From positions 1 to 57,898 of the forward strand of contig CAJONQ010000008.1 in the NCBI GenBank assembly GCA_905235835.1: 57,898 bases of DNA, in the 5' to 3' direction. The translations under genes and the position numbers were made by a program. The notes below the pieces were generated by a model. That model did not search any database, had not been told where the DNA came from, and saw only the letters and a list, made by a program, of their open reading frames with translations. This document shows positions 35,784 through 43,758 of this stretch, piece by piece. The stretch comes from an uncultured Prevotella sp. GTDB lineage: Bacteria > Bacteroidota > Bacteroidia > Bacteroidales > Bacteroidaceae. Each line of letters begins with the position of its first letter. Position 1 is the first letter of the stretch.

Positions 35784-36470
35784 ATGGAGAAACTAAACAT
35801 CAACCAATGGGCAGAGGAAGATCGCCCTCGTGAGAAAATGGTGCGACTGGGTGCTGAGGCACTGAGTAACGCAGAGTTACTTGCTATCCTTATCGGGTCA
35901 GGCTCTACTAAAGAGAGTGCCGTTGATCTGATGAAACGTATCCTGAACGACTGTCATAACAACTTGAATACACTTGGGAAAAACAGTGTAAGTGATCTCT
36001 GCCAGTATAATGGTATCGGAGAAGCAAAGGCTATTTCCATTCTCGCTGCATGCGAGTTAGGGAAACGACGACAGATGGAGACTCCCGAGGAACGCCCCGA
36101 CTGCGGGACAGCAACCCGTATCTACAACCACATGCATCCTACGATGCAAGATTTAGATGTAGAGGAATTCTGGATCCTGCTGATGAACCAGAACTACAAA
36201 CTCATCAAGAAAATGCGAATCTCGCATGGTGGAATCACGGAGGTAGCAGTGGATATCCGCATCATTCTTAAAGAAGCAATCCTTGCCAATGCCACTATCC
36301 TCGCTGTCTGTCACAACCATCCTTCCGGGAACCTACGTCCCAGTAAGGAAGACGACGCATTGACAGAGAGTCTGCAAAAGGCATGCAGGGTGATGCGCAT
36401 CCATTTCCTCGACCATGTCATTGTGACTGATGGTCATTATTACAGCTATCACGAGGAAGGACGACTCTGA
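35784..36470 (+). CDS. radC: RadC-family JAB/MPN domain protein
   Basis: A 228-residue protein from the ATG at 35784 (MEKLNINQWAEEDRPREKM); an earlier in-frame ATG at 35718 lies inside the glycosyltransferase gene. It has an N-terminal helix-hairpin-helix-like part (LCQYNGIGEAKAISILAACELG) and a JAMM metalloprotease-like core with HNHPSGNLRPSKEDD. Despite the name its role in DNA repair is unproven in the family. A 28-base gap separates it from the gene before it. Confidence 0.92.
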   Translation: MEKLNINQWAEEDRPREKMVRLGAEALSNAELLAILIGSGSTKESAVDLMKRILNDCHNNLNTLGKNSVSDLCQYNGIGEAKAISILAACELGKRRQMETPEERPDCGTATRIYNHMHPTMQDLDVEEFWILLMNQNYKLIKKMRISHGGITEVAVDIRIILKEAILANATILAVCHNHPSGNLRPSKEDDALTESLQKACRVMRIHFLDHVIVTDGHYYSYHEEGRL

Positions 36471-36475
36471 GCTAT

Positions 36476-36530
36476 TTGCAATCAGGTTGCAGAAATCGAC
36501 ACTTTTTTGTCGTTTGCAACCAGGTTGCAA
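36476..36530. promoter_or_regulatory. Tandem palindromic operators upstream of the metal ATPase
   Basis: A perfect 17-base palindrome TTGCAACCAGGTTGCAA lies at 36514-36530, and a near copy TTGCAATCAGGTTGCAG at 36476-36492, with centres 38 bases apart. The perfect one is 11 bases upstream of the -7 box, so a bound protein would block polymerase. A metal-sensing repressor (Fur/Zur, ArsR or similar) is inferred from the gene controlled. Confidence 0.8.
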
Positions 36531-36541
36531 TACTCTTTCCA

Positions 36542-36550
36542 TACCTTTGC
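36542..36550 (+). promoter_or_regulatory. -7 box of the metal ATPase gene
   Basis: TACCTTTGC, 27 bases before the ATG at 36578, just downstream of the perfect palindrome. Confidence 0.75.
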
Positions 36551-36577
36551 ACTCAGAAATAAGAAAAAGTAAAAGGT

Positions 36578-38545
36578 ATGTCACACGAACATCATCATCA
36601 CCATGAATGCTGTGCTAATGAGCATGAGCATCACCATCATCACGATGGACAGAGAAGTCAATTGTTACTCATCGGACTGACCGTTATTCTTCTGATTGGT
36701 GCCGTCCTTATCGAGAAAAACTATCAGTTACCCACCTGGCAACTGCTGTTAATCTATCTGGTGCCTTATCTGCTTATTGGGCATGACACCTTGAAAGAAG
36801 CTGCAGAAGGTATTGCCCACGGTGATGCCTTTAACGAGCATTTCCTGATGTCAATAGCTACTATCGGTGCGTTGTGTATTGGTTTTCTTCCTGGTGCAGA
36901 GACGGAGTTTCCTGAAGCCGTCTTCGTCATGCTGTTCTTTCAAATCGGCGAACTTTTTGAGGGCTACGCTGAAGGAAAGAGCCGTGAGAGTATTGCCCAT
37001 CTGATGAATATCCGTCCGGACATCGCACGAATGGAAGTAGGAGACAAGATGGAAGAGGTAAGTCCCGAAAAGGTCGACATCAATTCCGTCATCGTGATTC
37101 GCCCTGGTGAGAAGGTACCCCTCGACGGGGTTGTCATAGAAGGTTCTTCTGCCCTCAACACCATCGCCCTGACAGGAGAGAGCATGCCTCGTGAAATCAG
37201 TATTGACGATGAGGTCATCTCTGGCTGTATCAACCTCTCTGGGGTTATTAAGGTACGCACGACGAAGAGTTTTGGGGAGAGTACCGTATCAAAGATTATC
37301 GAGTTGGTAGAGCATGCCACTGAGCATAAGTCGAAGAGCGAGGCATTCATCACTAAGTTTGCCCGCATCTATACTCCTATCGTGGTCTTCGCCGCTGTCG
37401 CTCTCGCCATCCTCCCTCCTCTCTATTTGACGATAGCCAGTTCTCAACTCTCAACTTTCAACTCTCAACTCCCCACATGGCTCTACCGTGCTTTGATGTT
37501 CCTTGTCGTCTCCTGCCCTTGTGCTTTGGTTATCAGTGTACCACTCACCTTCTTTGGTGGTATTGGAGGAGCTTCCCGTCATGGTATTCTCATCAAGGGT
37601 GCCAACTATATGGATATCCTTGCAAAAGTCGGCACGGTAGTCTTCGATAAGACCGGCACATTGACACACGGTCAGTTTGCTGTGGAAGCAATACATCCCG
37701 ACACCTGTGATGAGCATCAGCTTTTGCATCTTGCCGCCCATGTAGAGCATTTCTCCACCCACCCGATCGGTGCAGCCCTTCGTGATGCTTTCCCAGACGA
37801 GGCGACAGACGGATGTCATCTCTCTGATGTAAAAGAGATTGCCGGACAGGGTATCAAAGCAAATGTAGAAGGTAAAACCGTTTGTGTCGGTAATACCAAG
37901 ATGATGGACGCTATCGGAGCTAAATGGCATGACTGCCATCATGTCGGAACCATCATCCACGTAGCTATTGACGGTGTCTATGCTGGTCACATCGTCATCA
38001 ACGACAAAATCAAGAAAGACAGCCAGGATGCTATCGCACAACTCAAGGCATTAGGCGTTGAGCGCACCGTCATGCTGACAGGCGACCGCCAAGAGGTGGC
38101 AGCGCATGTGGCTACACGACTCCACCTCGACGAGTATCATGCAGAGCTCCTTCCCGCTGACAAGGTTGCCTATATGGAGAAAACCTCAAACCTCAAACCT
38201 CAAACCTCAACATTGTTCGTCGGCGACGGCATCAACGATGCCCCCGTACTGGCACGTGCCGATGTTGGTATAGCAATGGGAGGACTGGGCAGTGATGCCG
38301 CTATAGAGGCTGCCGATGTCGTACTGATGGATGACCATCCTTCCAAAATTGCCCTTGCCATCCGCATCGCAAGACGTACCATAAGGATAGCCCGCCAAAA
38401 CGTAAGTTTTGCCATCGGTGTGAAGGTGGCTGTACTCCTGCTCGCCACCTTCGGTCTCGCTACCATGTGGCTTGCCGTCTTCGCTGATGTCGGTGTCACC
38501 GTTCTTGCTGTCCTCAATGCGATGAGAGCACTGCACATTAAATAA
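36578..38545 (+). CDS. P1B-type heavy-metal exporting ATPase, His-rich
   Basis: A 655-residue P-type ATPase, probably exporting Zn2+/Cd2+ (or Co2+). It has no HMA domain; instead the N-terminus is MSHEHHHHHECC and EHEHHHHH, a metal-binding tail. Helices are followed by the actuator TGES motif, the ion-site motif SCPCALVIS, phosphorylation site DKTGTLT, STHPIG (the HP motif) and GDGINDAPVLA. Two heptamer arrays are translated in frame: SSQLSTFNSQLPT in an outer loop before the CPC helix and SNLKPQTST just before GDGIND. Neither removes a catalytic residue. A palindromic operator controls it. Confidence 0.93.
   Translation: MSHEHHHHHECCANEHEHHHHHDGQRSQLLLIGLTVILLIGAVLIEKNYQLPTWQLLLIYLVPYLLIGHDTLKEAAEGIAHGDAFNEHFLMSIATIGALCIGFLPGAETEFPEAVFVMLFFQIGELFEGYAEGKSRESIAHLMNIRPDIARMEVGDKMEEVSPEKVDINSVIVIRPGEKVPLDGVVIEGSSALNTIALTGESMPREISIDDEVISGCINLSGVIKVRTTKSFGESTVSKIIELVEHATEHKSKSEAFITKFARIYTPIVVFAAVALAILPPLYLTIASSQLSTFNSQLPTWLYRALMFLVVSCPCALVISVPLTFFGGIGGASRHGILIKGANYMDILAKVGTVVFDKTGTLTHGQFAVEAIHPDTCDEHQLLHLAAHVEHFSTHPIGAALRDAFPDEATDGCHLSDVKEIAGQGIKANVEGKTVCVGNTKMMDAIGAKWHDCHHVGTIIHVAIDGVYAGHIVINDKIKKDSQDAIAQLKALGVERTVMLTGDRQEVAAHVATRLHLDEYHAELLPADKVAYMEKTSNLKPQTSTLFVGDGINDAPVLARADVGIAMGGLGSDAAIEAADVVLMDDHPSKIALAIRIARRTIRIARQNVSFAIGVKVAVLLLATFGLATMWLAVFADVGVTVLAVLNAMRALHIK
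37440..37474 (+). repeat. Heptamer array 1 inside the metal ATPase gene
   Basis: GTTCTCA, ACTCTCA, ACTTTCA, ACTCTCA, ACTCCCC. It is in frame, stop-free, and encodes SSQLSTFNSQLP in a loop between membrane helices. Confidence 0.85.
38183..38210 (+). repeat. Heptamer array 2 inside the metal ATPase gene
   Basis: ACCTCAA four times exactly. It encodes the linker SNLKPQTST before the nucleotide-domain motif GDGIND. Confidence 0.85.
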
Positions 38546-38572
38546 TTGAACTTTGAATATTGAACATTGAAC
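38545..38572 (+). repeat. Heptamer array upstream of the MIP18-family gene
   Basis: ATTGAAC, TTTGAAT, ATTGAAC, ATTGAAC, then ATTTTTTCG and the -7 box. It begins at the last base of the ATPase stop codon. Confidence 0.8.
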
Positions 38573-38581
38573 ATTTTTTCG

Positions 38582-38590
38582 TATCTTTGC
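38582..38590 (+). promoter_or_regulatory. -7 box of the MIP18-family gene
   Basis: TATCTTTGC preceded by TTTTTTCG; the ATG follows 15 bases later, so the leader is short. A TTG within the array lies 19 bases upstream. Confidence 0.7.
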
Positions 38591-38605
38591 AAAAACTTTG
38601 CGAAG

Positions 38606-38926
38606 ATGACACAAGAAGAAAAAACACAACTGGAGGAACGGATTGTAGACGTACTGAAAACAGTCTATGACCCCGAGATTCCTGTCAACATCTATGACCT
38701 CGGCATGATCTATAAGATTGACGTACAGGAAGATGCCTCAGTAGAACTTGATATGACGTTTACGGCACCCAACTGTCCTGCCGCTGATTTTATATTAGAA
38801 GATGTACGCACGAAGGTTGAAGGTGTCACAGGTATCACCTCCGCTAATGTCAATCTTGTCTTTGAGCCTGCCTGGGATCAGAGTATGATGAGTGAAGAAG
38901 CAAAAGTAGAACTGGGACTCGATTAA
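38606..38926 (+). CDS. MIP18/DUF59 family iron-sulfur assembly protein
   Basis: A 106-residue protein from the ATG at 38606 (MTQEEKTQLEERIVDVLKTV); an upstream ATG at 38567 lies inside the promoter. It shows the family motifs YDPEIPVNIYDLGMIY and MTFTAPNCPAAD with the conserved cysteine. SufT/PaaD-type members help mature Fe-S proteins. Its stop overlaps the lpxH start by one base (TAATG), which indicates co-transcription, though the two roles are unrelated. Confidence 0.92.
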   Translation: MTQEEKTQLEERIVDVLKTVYDPEIPVNIYDLGMIYKIDVQEDASVELDMTFTAPNCPAADFILEDVRTKVEGVTGITSANVNLVFEPAWDQSMMSEEAKVELGLD

Positions 38927-39690
38927 TGAAGAACGTTTATTTCCTATCAGACGCCCACCTTGGGTCACTTGCCATTCCCCACCAACGGATGCAGGAACGG
39001 CGATTGGTACGCTTTTTAGACAATATCAAGGAGAAAGCGGCAGCTGTCTATCTACTAGGCGACATGTTCGACTTCTGGTATGAATATAAATACGTGGTAC
39101 CGAAAGGATTCACCCGTTTCCTCGGAAAGCTCTCTGAACTGACAGACATGGGTGTGGAGATTCATTATTTTACTGGTAACCATGACATCTGGGCTTACGA
39201 GTATTTAGAAAAAGAATGTGGGGTTATCCTCCATAAGAAACCAGAGACAACGGAAATCTACGGTAAAGAATTCTTCTTAGCACATGGAGATGGTATGGGC
39301 GATCCCAACAAATCATTCAGAGTAATCCGTGCTATTTTCCATAATAAAGTTTGCCAATGGCTGTTTTCCGGGCTCCATCCTCGATGGGGCATCAGTTTTG
39401 GACTGGCTTGGGCAAAACATAGCTATATCAAACACAAAGAGACGGATTATATACATTATATGGGGGAAGACAAAGAACATCTGGTGCTCTTTGCCAAAAA
39501 TTATATCGAAGACCATCCTAACATTGACTACTTCATCTTCGGGCACCGCCATATAGAGCTTGATATCAAACTGGCACGCCATACCCGTCTGATGATTCTC
39601 GGTGACTGGATCAGCCAGTTTACCTACGCTGTCTTCGATGGTGAGCACATGTTCTTAGAGGAATACGTGGAAGGTGAGAGCCAACCATAG
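38926..39690 (+). CDS. lpxH: UDP-2,3-diacylglucosamine diphosphatase
   Basis: Lipid A synthesis: hydrolyses UDP-2,3-diacylglucosamine to lipid X. The 254-residue calcineurin-like phosphoesterase has the metal motifs SDAHLGS, LGDMFDFWYEY, FTGNHDIW, LAHGDGMGD and FGHRHIE in the expected order. The membrane-associated enzyme fits the Gram-negative envelope. It ends before a bidirectional hairpin shared with ackA. Confidence 0.93.
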   Translation: MKNVYFLSDAHLGSLAIPHQRMQERRLVRFLDNIKEKAAAVYLLGDMFDFWYEYKYVVPKGFTRFLGKLSELTDMGVEIHYFTGNHDIWAYEYLEKECGVILHKKPETTEIYGKEFFLAHGDGMGDPNKSFRVIRAIFHNKVCQWLFSGLHPRWGISFGLAWAKHSYIKHKETDYIHYMGEDKEHLVLFAKNYIEDHPNIDYFIFGHRHIELDIKLARHTRLMILGDWISQFTYAVFDGEHMFLEEYVEGESQP

Positions 39691-39701
39691 ACAAATAAAA
39701 G

Positions 39702-39724
39702 CGGGCTACCCAAAAGGCAGCCCG
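39702..39724. terminator. Bidirectional terminator between lpxH and ackA
   Basis: CGGGCT pairs with AGCCCG around a CC/GG inner pair and an AAAA loop; TTCTTT follows on the plus strand and TTTTATTT on the minus strand. It serves both converging genes. Confidence 0.85.
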
Positions 39725-39746
39725 TTCTTTATCAATCATCATCTAC

Positions 39747-40940
39747 TTATTTCAGCAGGTTCATCGTATCAGTGGCAATCATCAACTCCTCATCGGTAGG
39801 AATGACAACCACTTTCACCTTAGAGTCGGCGGCGGAGATAACAGCCTCCTCACCACGAACATTGTTCTTCGACTCGTCGAACTTGATACCGAGGAACTCC
39901 ATGTCCCTACATACCTCAGCACGCATGCTGACCTGGTTCTCGCCGACACCTGCGGTGAAGACAACGACATCCAGACCACCCATAGCGGCAGCGTATGCAC
40001 CAATATATTTCTTAATACGGTAGAAGTACATATCCTGAGCCAGCTTGGCACGCTCATTACCTTCCTTTGCCGCATTCTCGACATCACGCATGTCACTGCT
40101 ACCACCTGTGATACCGGCAACACCACTCTTCTTGTTCAGCAGGTTGCTCATACCATCAGCGTCCAAACCAAGTTTCTTCTCAATAAAGGTCACAGCACCA
40201 CCGTCGATATCACCGGCACGAGTACCCATCACCAGTCCCTCCAGAGGAGTGAGACCCATAGAGGTGTCAATACACTTACCGTCCTTCACTGCAGCGATAG
40301 AGCCGCCATTACCCACGTGACAGGTCACCATCTTGGTACCCTCAGCCTTGATACCGAGGAACTCACAAGCACGTGCTGACACATAACGGTGAGAGGTTCC
40401 GTGGAAACCATAACGACGAATACCATGCTTCTCATACAACTCGAAAGGAATAGCATACATATAAGCCTTGGCGGGCATCGTCTGGTGGAAGGCGGTGTCA
40501 AACACACCTACCTGGGGCAGACCTGGCATCAACTCCTTCACGGCATTCACACCCTTCAGGTTTGCAGGGTTATGCAACGGGGCAAGATCTGAGCACTCCT
40601 CAAAAGCCTTCAGCACCTCGTCAGTCAGAATAACCGACTTATTGAATTTCTCACCACCATGCACCATACGGTGACCGACAGCGTCAATCTCCTTCAAGTC
40701 TTTGATAACGCCAATCTCCGGGTCAGTCAACAAAGAGAAGATAAACTTCACACCCTCTGTATGCTCAGGGATGTCATGCATGATCTGTTTCTTCTCACCA
40801 TTGGCAAGTTTCACTTTCACAAAAGCACCGTCCAAGCCTACACGCTCAGCACCGCCACTGGTCATCACACTCTTGTCGTCCATATTGTACAATGCGTACT
40901 TGATAGAGGACGATCCACAATTCAATACAAGAATCTTCAT
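39747..40940 (-). CDS. ackA: Acetate kinase
   Basis: Makes ATP from acetyl phosphate, the last step of acetate fermentation. The 397 residues contain MKILVLNCGSSSIKYALYN, VFDTAFHQTMP, HVGNGGSIAAVKDGKCIDTSMG and the C-terminal FTAGVGENQVSMR. It lies 26 bases after pta on the same strand, the classical two-gene unit. Confidence 0.98.
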   Translation of the reverse strand: MKILVLNCGSSSIKYALYNMDDKSVMTSGGAERVGLDGAFVKVKLANGEKKQIMHDIPEHTEGVKFIFSLLTDPEIGVIKDLKEIDAVGHRMVHGGEKFNKSVILTDEVLKAFEECSDLAPLHNPANLKGVNAVKELMPGLPQVGVFDTAFHQTMPAKAYMYAIPFELYEKHGIRRYGFHGTSHRYVSARACEFLGIKAEGTKMVTCHVGNGGSIAAVKDGKCIDTSMGLTPLEGLVMGTRAGDIDGGAVTFIEKKLGLDADGMSNLLNKKSGVAGITGGSSDMRDVENAAKEGNERAKLAQDMYFYRIKKYIGAYAAAMGGLDVVVFTAGVGENQVSMRAEVCRDMEFLGIKFDESKNNVRGEEAVISAADSKVKVVVIPTDEELMIATDTMNLLK

Positions 40941-40966
40941 ATGTTCTTTAACTTCTAAACTTTAAA

Positions 40967-41977
40967 TTACTTTTTCGCATCCATAGCCTGGCAAGCTGTA
41001 ATAGCTACCATATAATAAATATCCTCCACAGAGCAACCACGAGAAAGGTCGTTAACGGGGCGGGCAATACCTTGCAGAATCGGTCCGATAGCGATAGCGT
41101 CACCTAAGCGCTGAACGAGCTTATAGCCAATATTACCAACCTCCAGATTCGGGAAGACTAAGACATTTGCCTTACCGGCAATCTCCGAGCCGGGAGCCTT
41201 CTTGGCACCAACACTGGGAACAAGAGCCGCATCAGCCTGCAACTCACCGTCAATCTTCAAAGACGGATCCAGTTCCTTGGCAAGTTTTGTTGCCTCAATG
41301 ACCTTATCTACTACTTCGTGCGTTGCAGAACCTTTCGTTGAGAAACTCAACATAGCGACACGAGGGTCTGCGAAACCAGCGACCGACTTAGCAGTCTGGG
41401 CGGTACATACGGCAATCTGACTAAGTTGTGCAGCATCGGGCATAGGAGTCACAGCAACGTCTCCGACTACCAATACACCATTCTCGCCATACTGCTGTTC
41501 TTTGGAGATCAACAGCATACCACCGCTGACACAGGTGATGCCAGGAGCACACTTGATAATCTGCAAGGCAGGACGCAGGGTATCACCTGTTGTTGACAAT
41601 GCGCCGCTGATCTGACCATCGGCACCCTCCGTCTTGATAATCATACAACCAAGATACAACGGGTTCTTCACCAGCTCACGAGCCTGCTCAATAGTCATGC
41701 CCTTCTTCTTTCGCAACTCCGCAAGCAACTGAGCATACTCCTCGCTCTTCTCACAGTTCTCTGGGTCGATAAGCGTTGCCTTGCCGATATGCTGCAAGCC
41801 CTTCTCCTTAGCAAGTGCATGCACTTTATCAGGGTTACCAATTAAAATAATATTAGCGATGTCGTCAGCCAACACACGGTCAGCTGCACACAAAGTACGC
41901 TCCTCCTCTGCTTCGGGGAGCACGATGCGCTGCTTATTTGCCTTAGCACGCGCTACGATTTGACTTAATAAATCCAT
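40967..41977 (-). CDS. pta: Phosphate acetyltransferase
   Basis: Converts acetyl-CoA and phosphate to acetyl phosphate. The 336 residues match the short single-domain form (E. coli Pta is about 714). Typical segments are RIVLPEAEEERTLCAADRVL, SFSTKGSATHE, VFPNLEVGNIGYKLVQRL and ARPVNDLSRGC. It is driven by the array-linked promoter at 42020-42028. Confidence 0.97.
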   Translation of the reverse strand: MDLLSQIVARAKANKQRIVLPEAEEERTLCAADRVLADDIANIILIGNPDKVHALAKEKGLQHIGKATLIDPENCEKSEEYAQLLAELRKKKGMTIEQARELVKNPLYLGCMIIKTEGADGQISGALSTTGDTLRPALQIIKCAPGITCVSGGMLLISKEQQYGENGVLVVGDVAVTPMPDAAQLSQIAVCTAQTAKSVAGFADPRVAMLSFSTKGSATHEVVDKVIEATKLAKELDPSLKIDGELQADAALVPSVGAKKAPGSEIAGKANVLVFPNLEVGNIGYKLVQRLGDAIAIGPILQGIARPVNDLSRGCSVEDIYYMVAITACQAMDAKK

Positions 41978-42019
41978 AGTTTGTTTTTTTATTCTTAGTT
42001 TTAAGATATATCATGATTT

Positions 42020-42028
42020 GCAAAGATA
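42020..42028 (-). promoter_or_regulatory. -7 box of pta-ackA
   Basis: TATCTTTGC on the minus strand, preceded by TTTTTTTG and then four heptamer units. It leaves a leader of roughly 35-40 bases before the pta ATG. Confidence 0.75.
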
Positions 42029-42035
42029 CAAAAAA

Positions 42036-42063
42036 ACTATGAACTATGAACTATGAACTATGA
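42036..42063 (+). repeat. Heptamer array upstream of the pta promoter
   Basis: ACTATGA four times without change, between cdaA and the pta promoter. It reads as TCATAGT in the direction of pta. Confidence 0.9.
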
Positions 42064-42077
42064 ATTTTAAAGATTAT

Positions 42078-42851
42078 TTACATCATCTCCTTCGTCAGGA
42101 TACTCTCCAATTTCTCTGCCGTCAGACGTATCTGAAGGTCAGACTTAATGGCGACAGTGATACCACCAGTCTCCTCACTGACGACAATAGCGACACAATC
42201 AGACTCTTGTGAGATACCCAATGCCGCACGATGGCGTAAGCCTAATTCTTTGGGAATATCCAAATTATGACTGACAGGCAAAATACAACCTGCCGCCTTA
42301 ATCCGTTTATTGGAGACTATCATAGCCCCATCATGCAACGGGGAGTTCTTAAAGAAAATATTCTCTATTAGTTGCTGACTGATATTAGAGTCTATCCGCT
42401 CACCCGTCGCTACCACGTCATCCAGCGGCATCTTCCGCTCCATGACTATCAAGGCACCCACTTTGCGCTTACTCATGTTCAGACATGCCATCACAATTGG
42501 CATGATAACTTTCTTCAGTTCCTCCCTATTTCCTGACTTTTCCTTTCCAAAGAAACGAGTCAGCGTACGCATCCGCTCATGAGCACCGAGGTTATACAAG
42601 AATTTACGAATATCATCCTGAAACAGGATAATCAAGGCAATAACTCCCACACTGACCAATTTGTCCATGATAGAACCTAACAGACGCATCTCCAGTACCT
42701 GAGAGACCAACAACCAGAGTACCACAAAAATCATGATACCTATGAACACATTCAATGACCTTGACTCCTTCATCAGCCGGTAGATGTAGTACAACATCAG
42801 GGCAACAAGGACAATATCAATAATATCTTTTATTCCAAACTCAAAAAACAT
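42078..42851 (-). CDS. cdaA: Membrane diadenylate cyclase CdaA
   Basis: Makes cyclic di-AMP from two ATP. The 257-residue protein has three N-terminal membrane helices (to about residue 75), then a DAC domain with the catalytic DGA in LHDGAMIVSN and RHR in GLRHRAALG. This is the CdaA/DacA (YbbP) type. It lies 16 bases after folP in the same operon, a neighbour pairing seen in Bacteroidetes. No YbbR-type regulator is next to it. Confidence 0.95.
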   Translation of the reverse strand: MFFEFGIKDIIDIVLVALMLYYIYRLMKESRSLNVFIGIMIFVVLWLLVSQVLEMRLLGSIMDKLVSVGVIALIILFQDDIRKFLYNLGAHERMRTLTRFFGKEKSGNREELKKVIMPIVMACLNMSKRKVGALIVMERKMPLDDVVATGERIDSNISQQLIENIFFKNSPLHDGAMIVSNKRIKAAGCILPVSHNLDIPKELGLRHRAALGISQESDCVAIVVSEETGGITVAIKSDLQIRLTAEKLESILTKEMM

Positions 42852-42867
42852 AACTACGCTTTTTATG

Positions 42868-43668
42868 TCATCTGCGCTGCGACCATGTCGCAGTGACTAT
42901 TCTCACACACTCAACTGCTGCTCTCACATCATGAACCCGCAAGATGGCGGCTCCTTTCTGTAAAGCAACAGTATTCAATACGGTTGTACCATTCAAAGCC
43001 TCTAAAGGAGAACCTCCCAGCAATTTATATATCATCGACTTGCGGGAAACACCCACCAAAACAGGTAAATGTATCATGTCCAGCCTTTCCAAGTGATTCA
43101 TCACCTCATAGTTTTGCTCCATCGTTTTCCCGAAACCGAAACCCGGGTCAAGGATGATATCTTTCTGTCCGTATGAGCGTAACTCATCCACCTCACGGGC
43201 AAAATGGAGTAACATTTCCTGAATCGTCGGTTGCACAGACATTAATATATAAGGAACACCTAATCGTGCTACCATTCGGAACATCTTACCATCTGCACCT
43301 TCAGATACGTCATTAATGATATCCACCCCGTATTCCTCTACTGCCATTCGTGCCACGTCAGGACGGAAAGTGTCCACACTGATGACTGCATCTGATGTTT
43401 CTTTACGAACGACACCAAGGGCAAAGCGTAACCGCTCCATTTCCTCAGACTCTGAGGCACATGTGGCACCAGGGCGAGTGGAACATCCACCAACATCAAT
43501 CATCGTTCCACCTTCCAGCAAGATTTGCTGTGTCCGTTCAGCAATTTCCTGCTCCGACTGTTTCCTACTATCAGCATAGAAAGAGTCAGGTGTCACATTC
43601 AGAATCCCCATCACTTGTGGTGTATGAAGATCTAACAGTCTGCCGTTGCAATTGAGCGTATAATCCAT
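42868..43668 (-). CDS. folP: Dihydropteroate synthase
   Basis: Folate synthesis; condenses pABA and dihydropterin pyrophosphate; target of sulfonamides. The 266 residues show MGILNVTPDSFYADSRK, GGCSTRPGA, ILDPGFGFGKT and GVSRKSMI in order. The promoter -7 box ends only 7 bases before the ATG, so the mRNA may be nearly leaderless. The last codons lie in the CTGCGAC palindrome. Confidence 0.97.
   Translation of the reverse strand: MDYTLNCNGRLLDLHTPQVMGILNVTPDSFYADSRKQSEQEIAERTQQILLEGGTMIDVGGCSTRPGATCASESEEMERLRFALGVVRKETSDAVISVDTFRPDVARMAVEEYGVDIINDVSEGADGKMFRMVARLGVPYILMSVQPTIQEMLLHFAREVDELRSYGQKDIILDPGFGFGKTMEQNYEVMNHLERLDMIHLPVLVGVSRKSMIYKLLGGSPLEALNGTTVLNTVALQKGAAILRVHDVRAAVECVRIVTATWSQRR
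42877..42893. repeat. Palindrome CTGCGAC-3-GTCGCAG, copy 2
   Basis: Same arms as at 18390, with spacer CAT, here inside the final codons of folP (encoding TATWSQ). A hairpin at this point precedes cdaA. Confidence 0.6.
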
Positions 43669-43675
43669 ATTTTTT

Positions 43676-43684
43676 GCAAAGATA
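43676..43684 (-). promoter_or_regulatory. -7 box of folP-cdaA
   Basis: TATCTTTGC on the minus strand after TTTTTTCG; 7 bases separate it from the folP ATG. It points away from the murF promoter across the shared array. Confidence 0.75.
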
Positions 43685-43691
43685 CGAAAAA

Positions 43692-43719
43692 ACTCTAAAC
43701 TCTAAACTCTAAACTCTAA
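43692..43719 (+). repeat. Heptamer array shared by the divergent folP and murF promoters
   Basis: ACTCTAA four times exactly, then ACTTTTT. It fills the space between the two -7 boxes, so it is the upstream element of both promoters. Confidence 0.9.
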
Positions 43720-43728
43720 ACTTTTTCG

Positions 43729-43737
43729 TAACTTTGC
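43729..43737 (+). promoter_or_regulatory. -7 box of murF
   Basis: TAACTTTGC after CTTTTTCG, 21 bases before the murF ATG at 43759. Confidence 0.75.
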
Positions 43738-43758
43738 CAACAAAATCATAAAATAACC

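Noticed and set aside
36496..36514. CGACA-TGTCG hairpin with T-run after radC as a terminator
   Set aside because: Only five base pairs, the T-run is in the loop, and it sits between the operator palindromes.
43692..43719. Regular direct repeats taken as a possible CRISPR array
   Set aside because: Period is 7 with no spacers, and no cas genes are near; the same applies to the other heptamer arrays.
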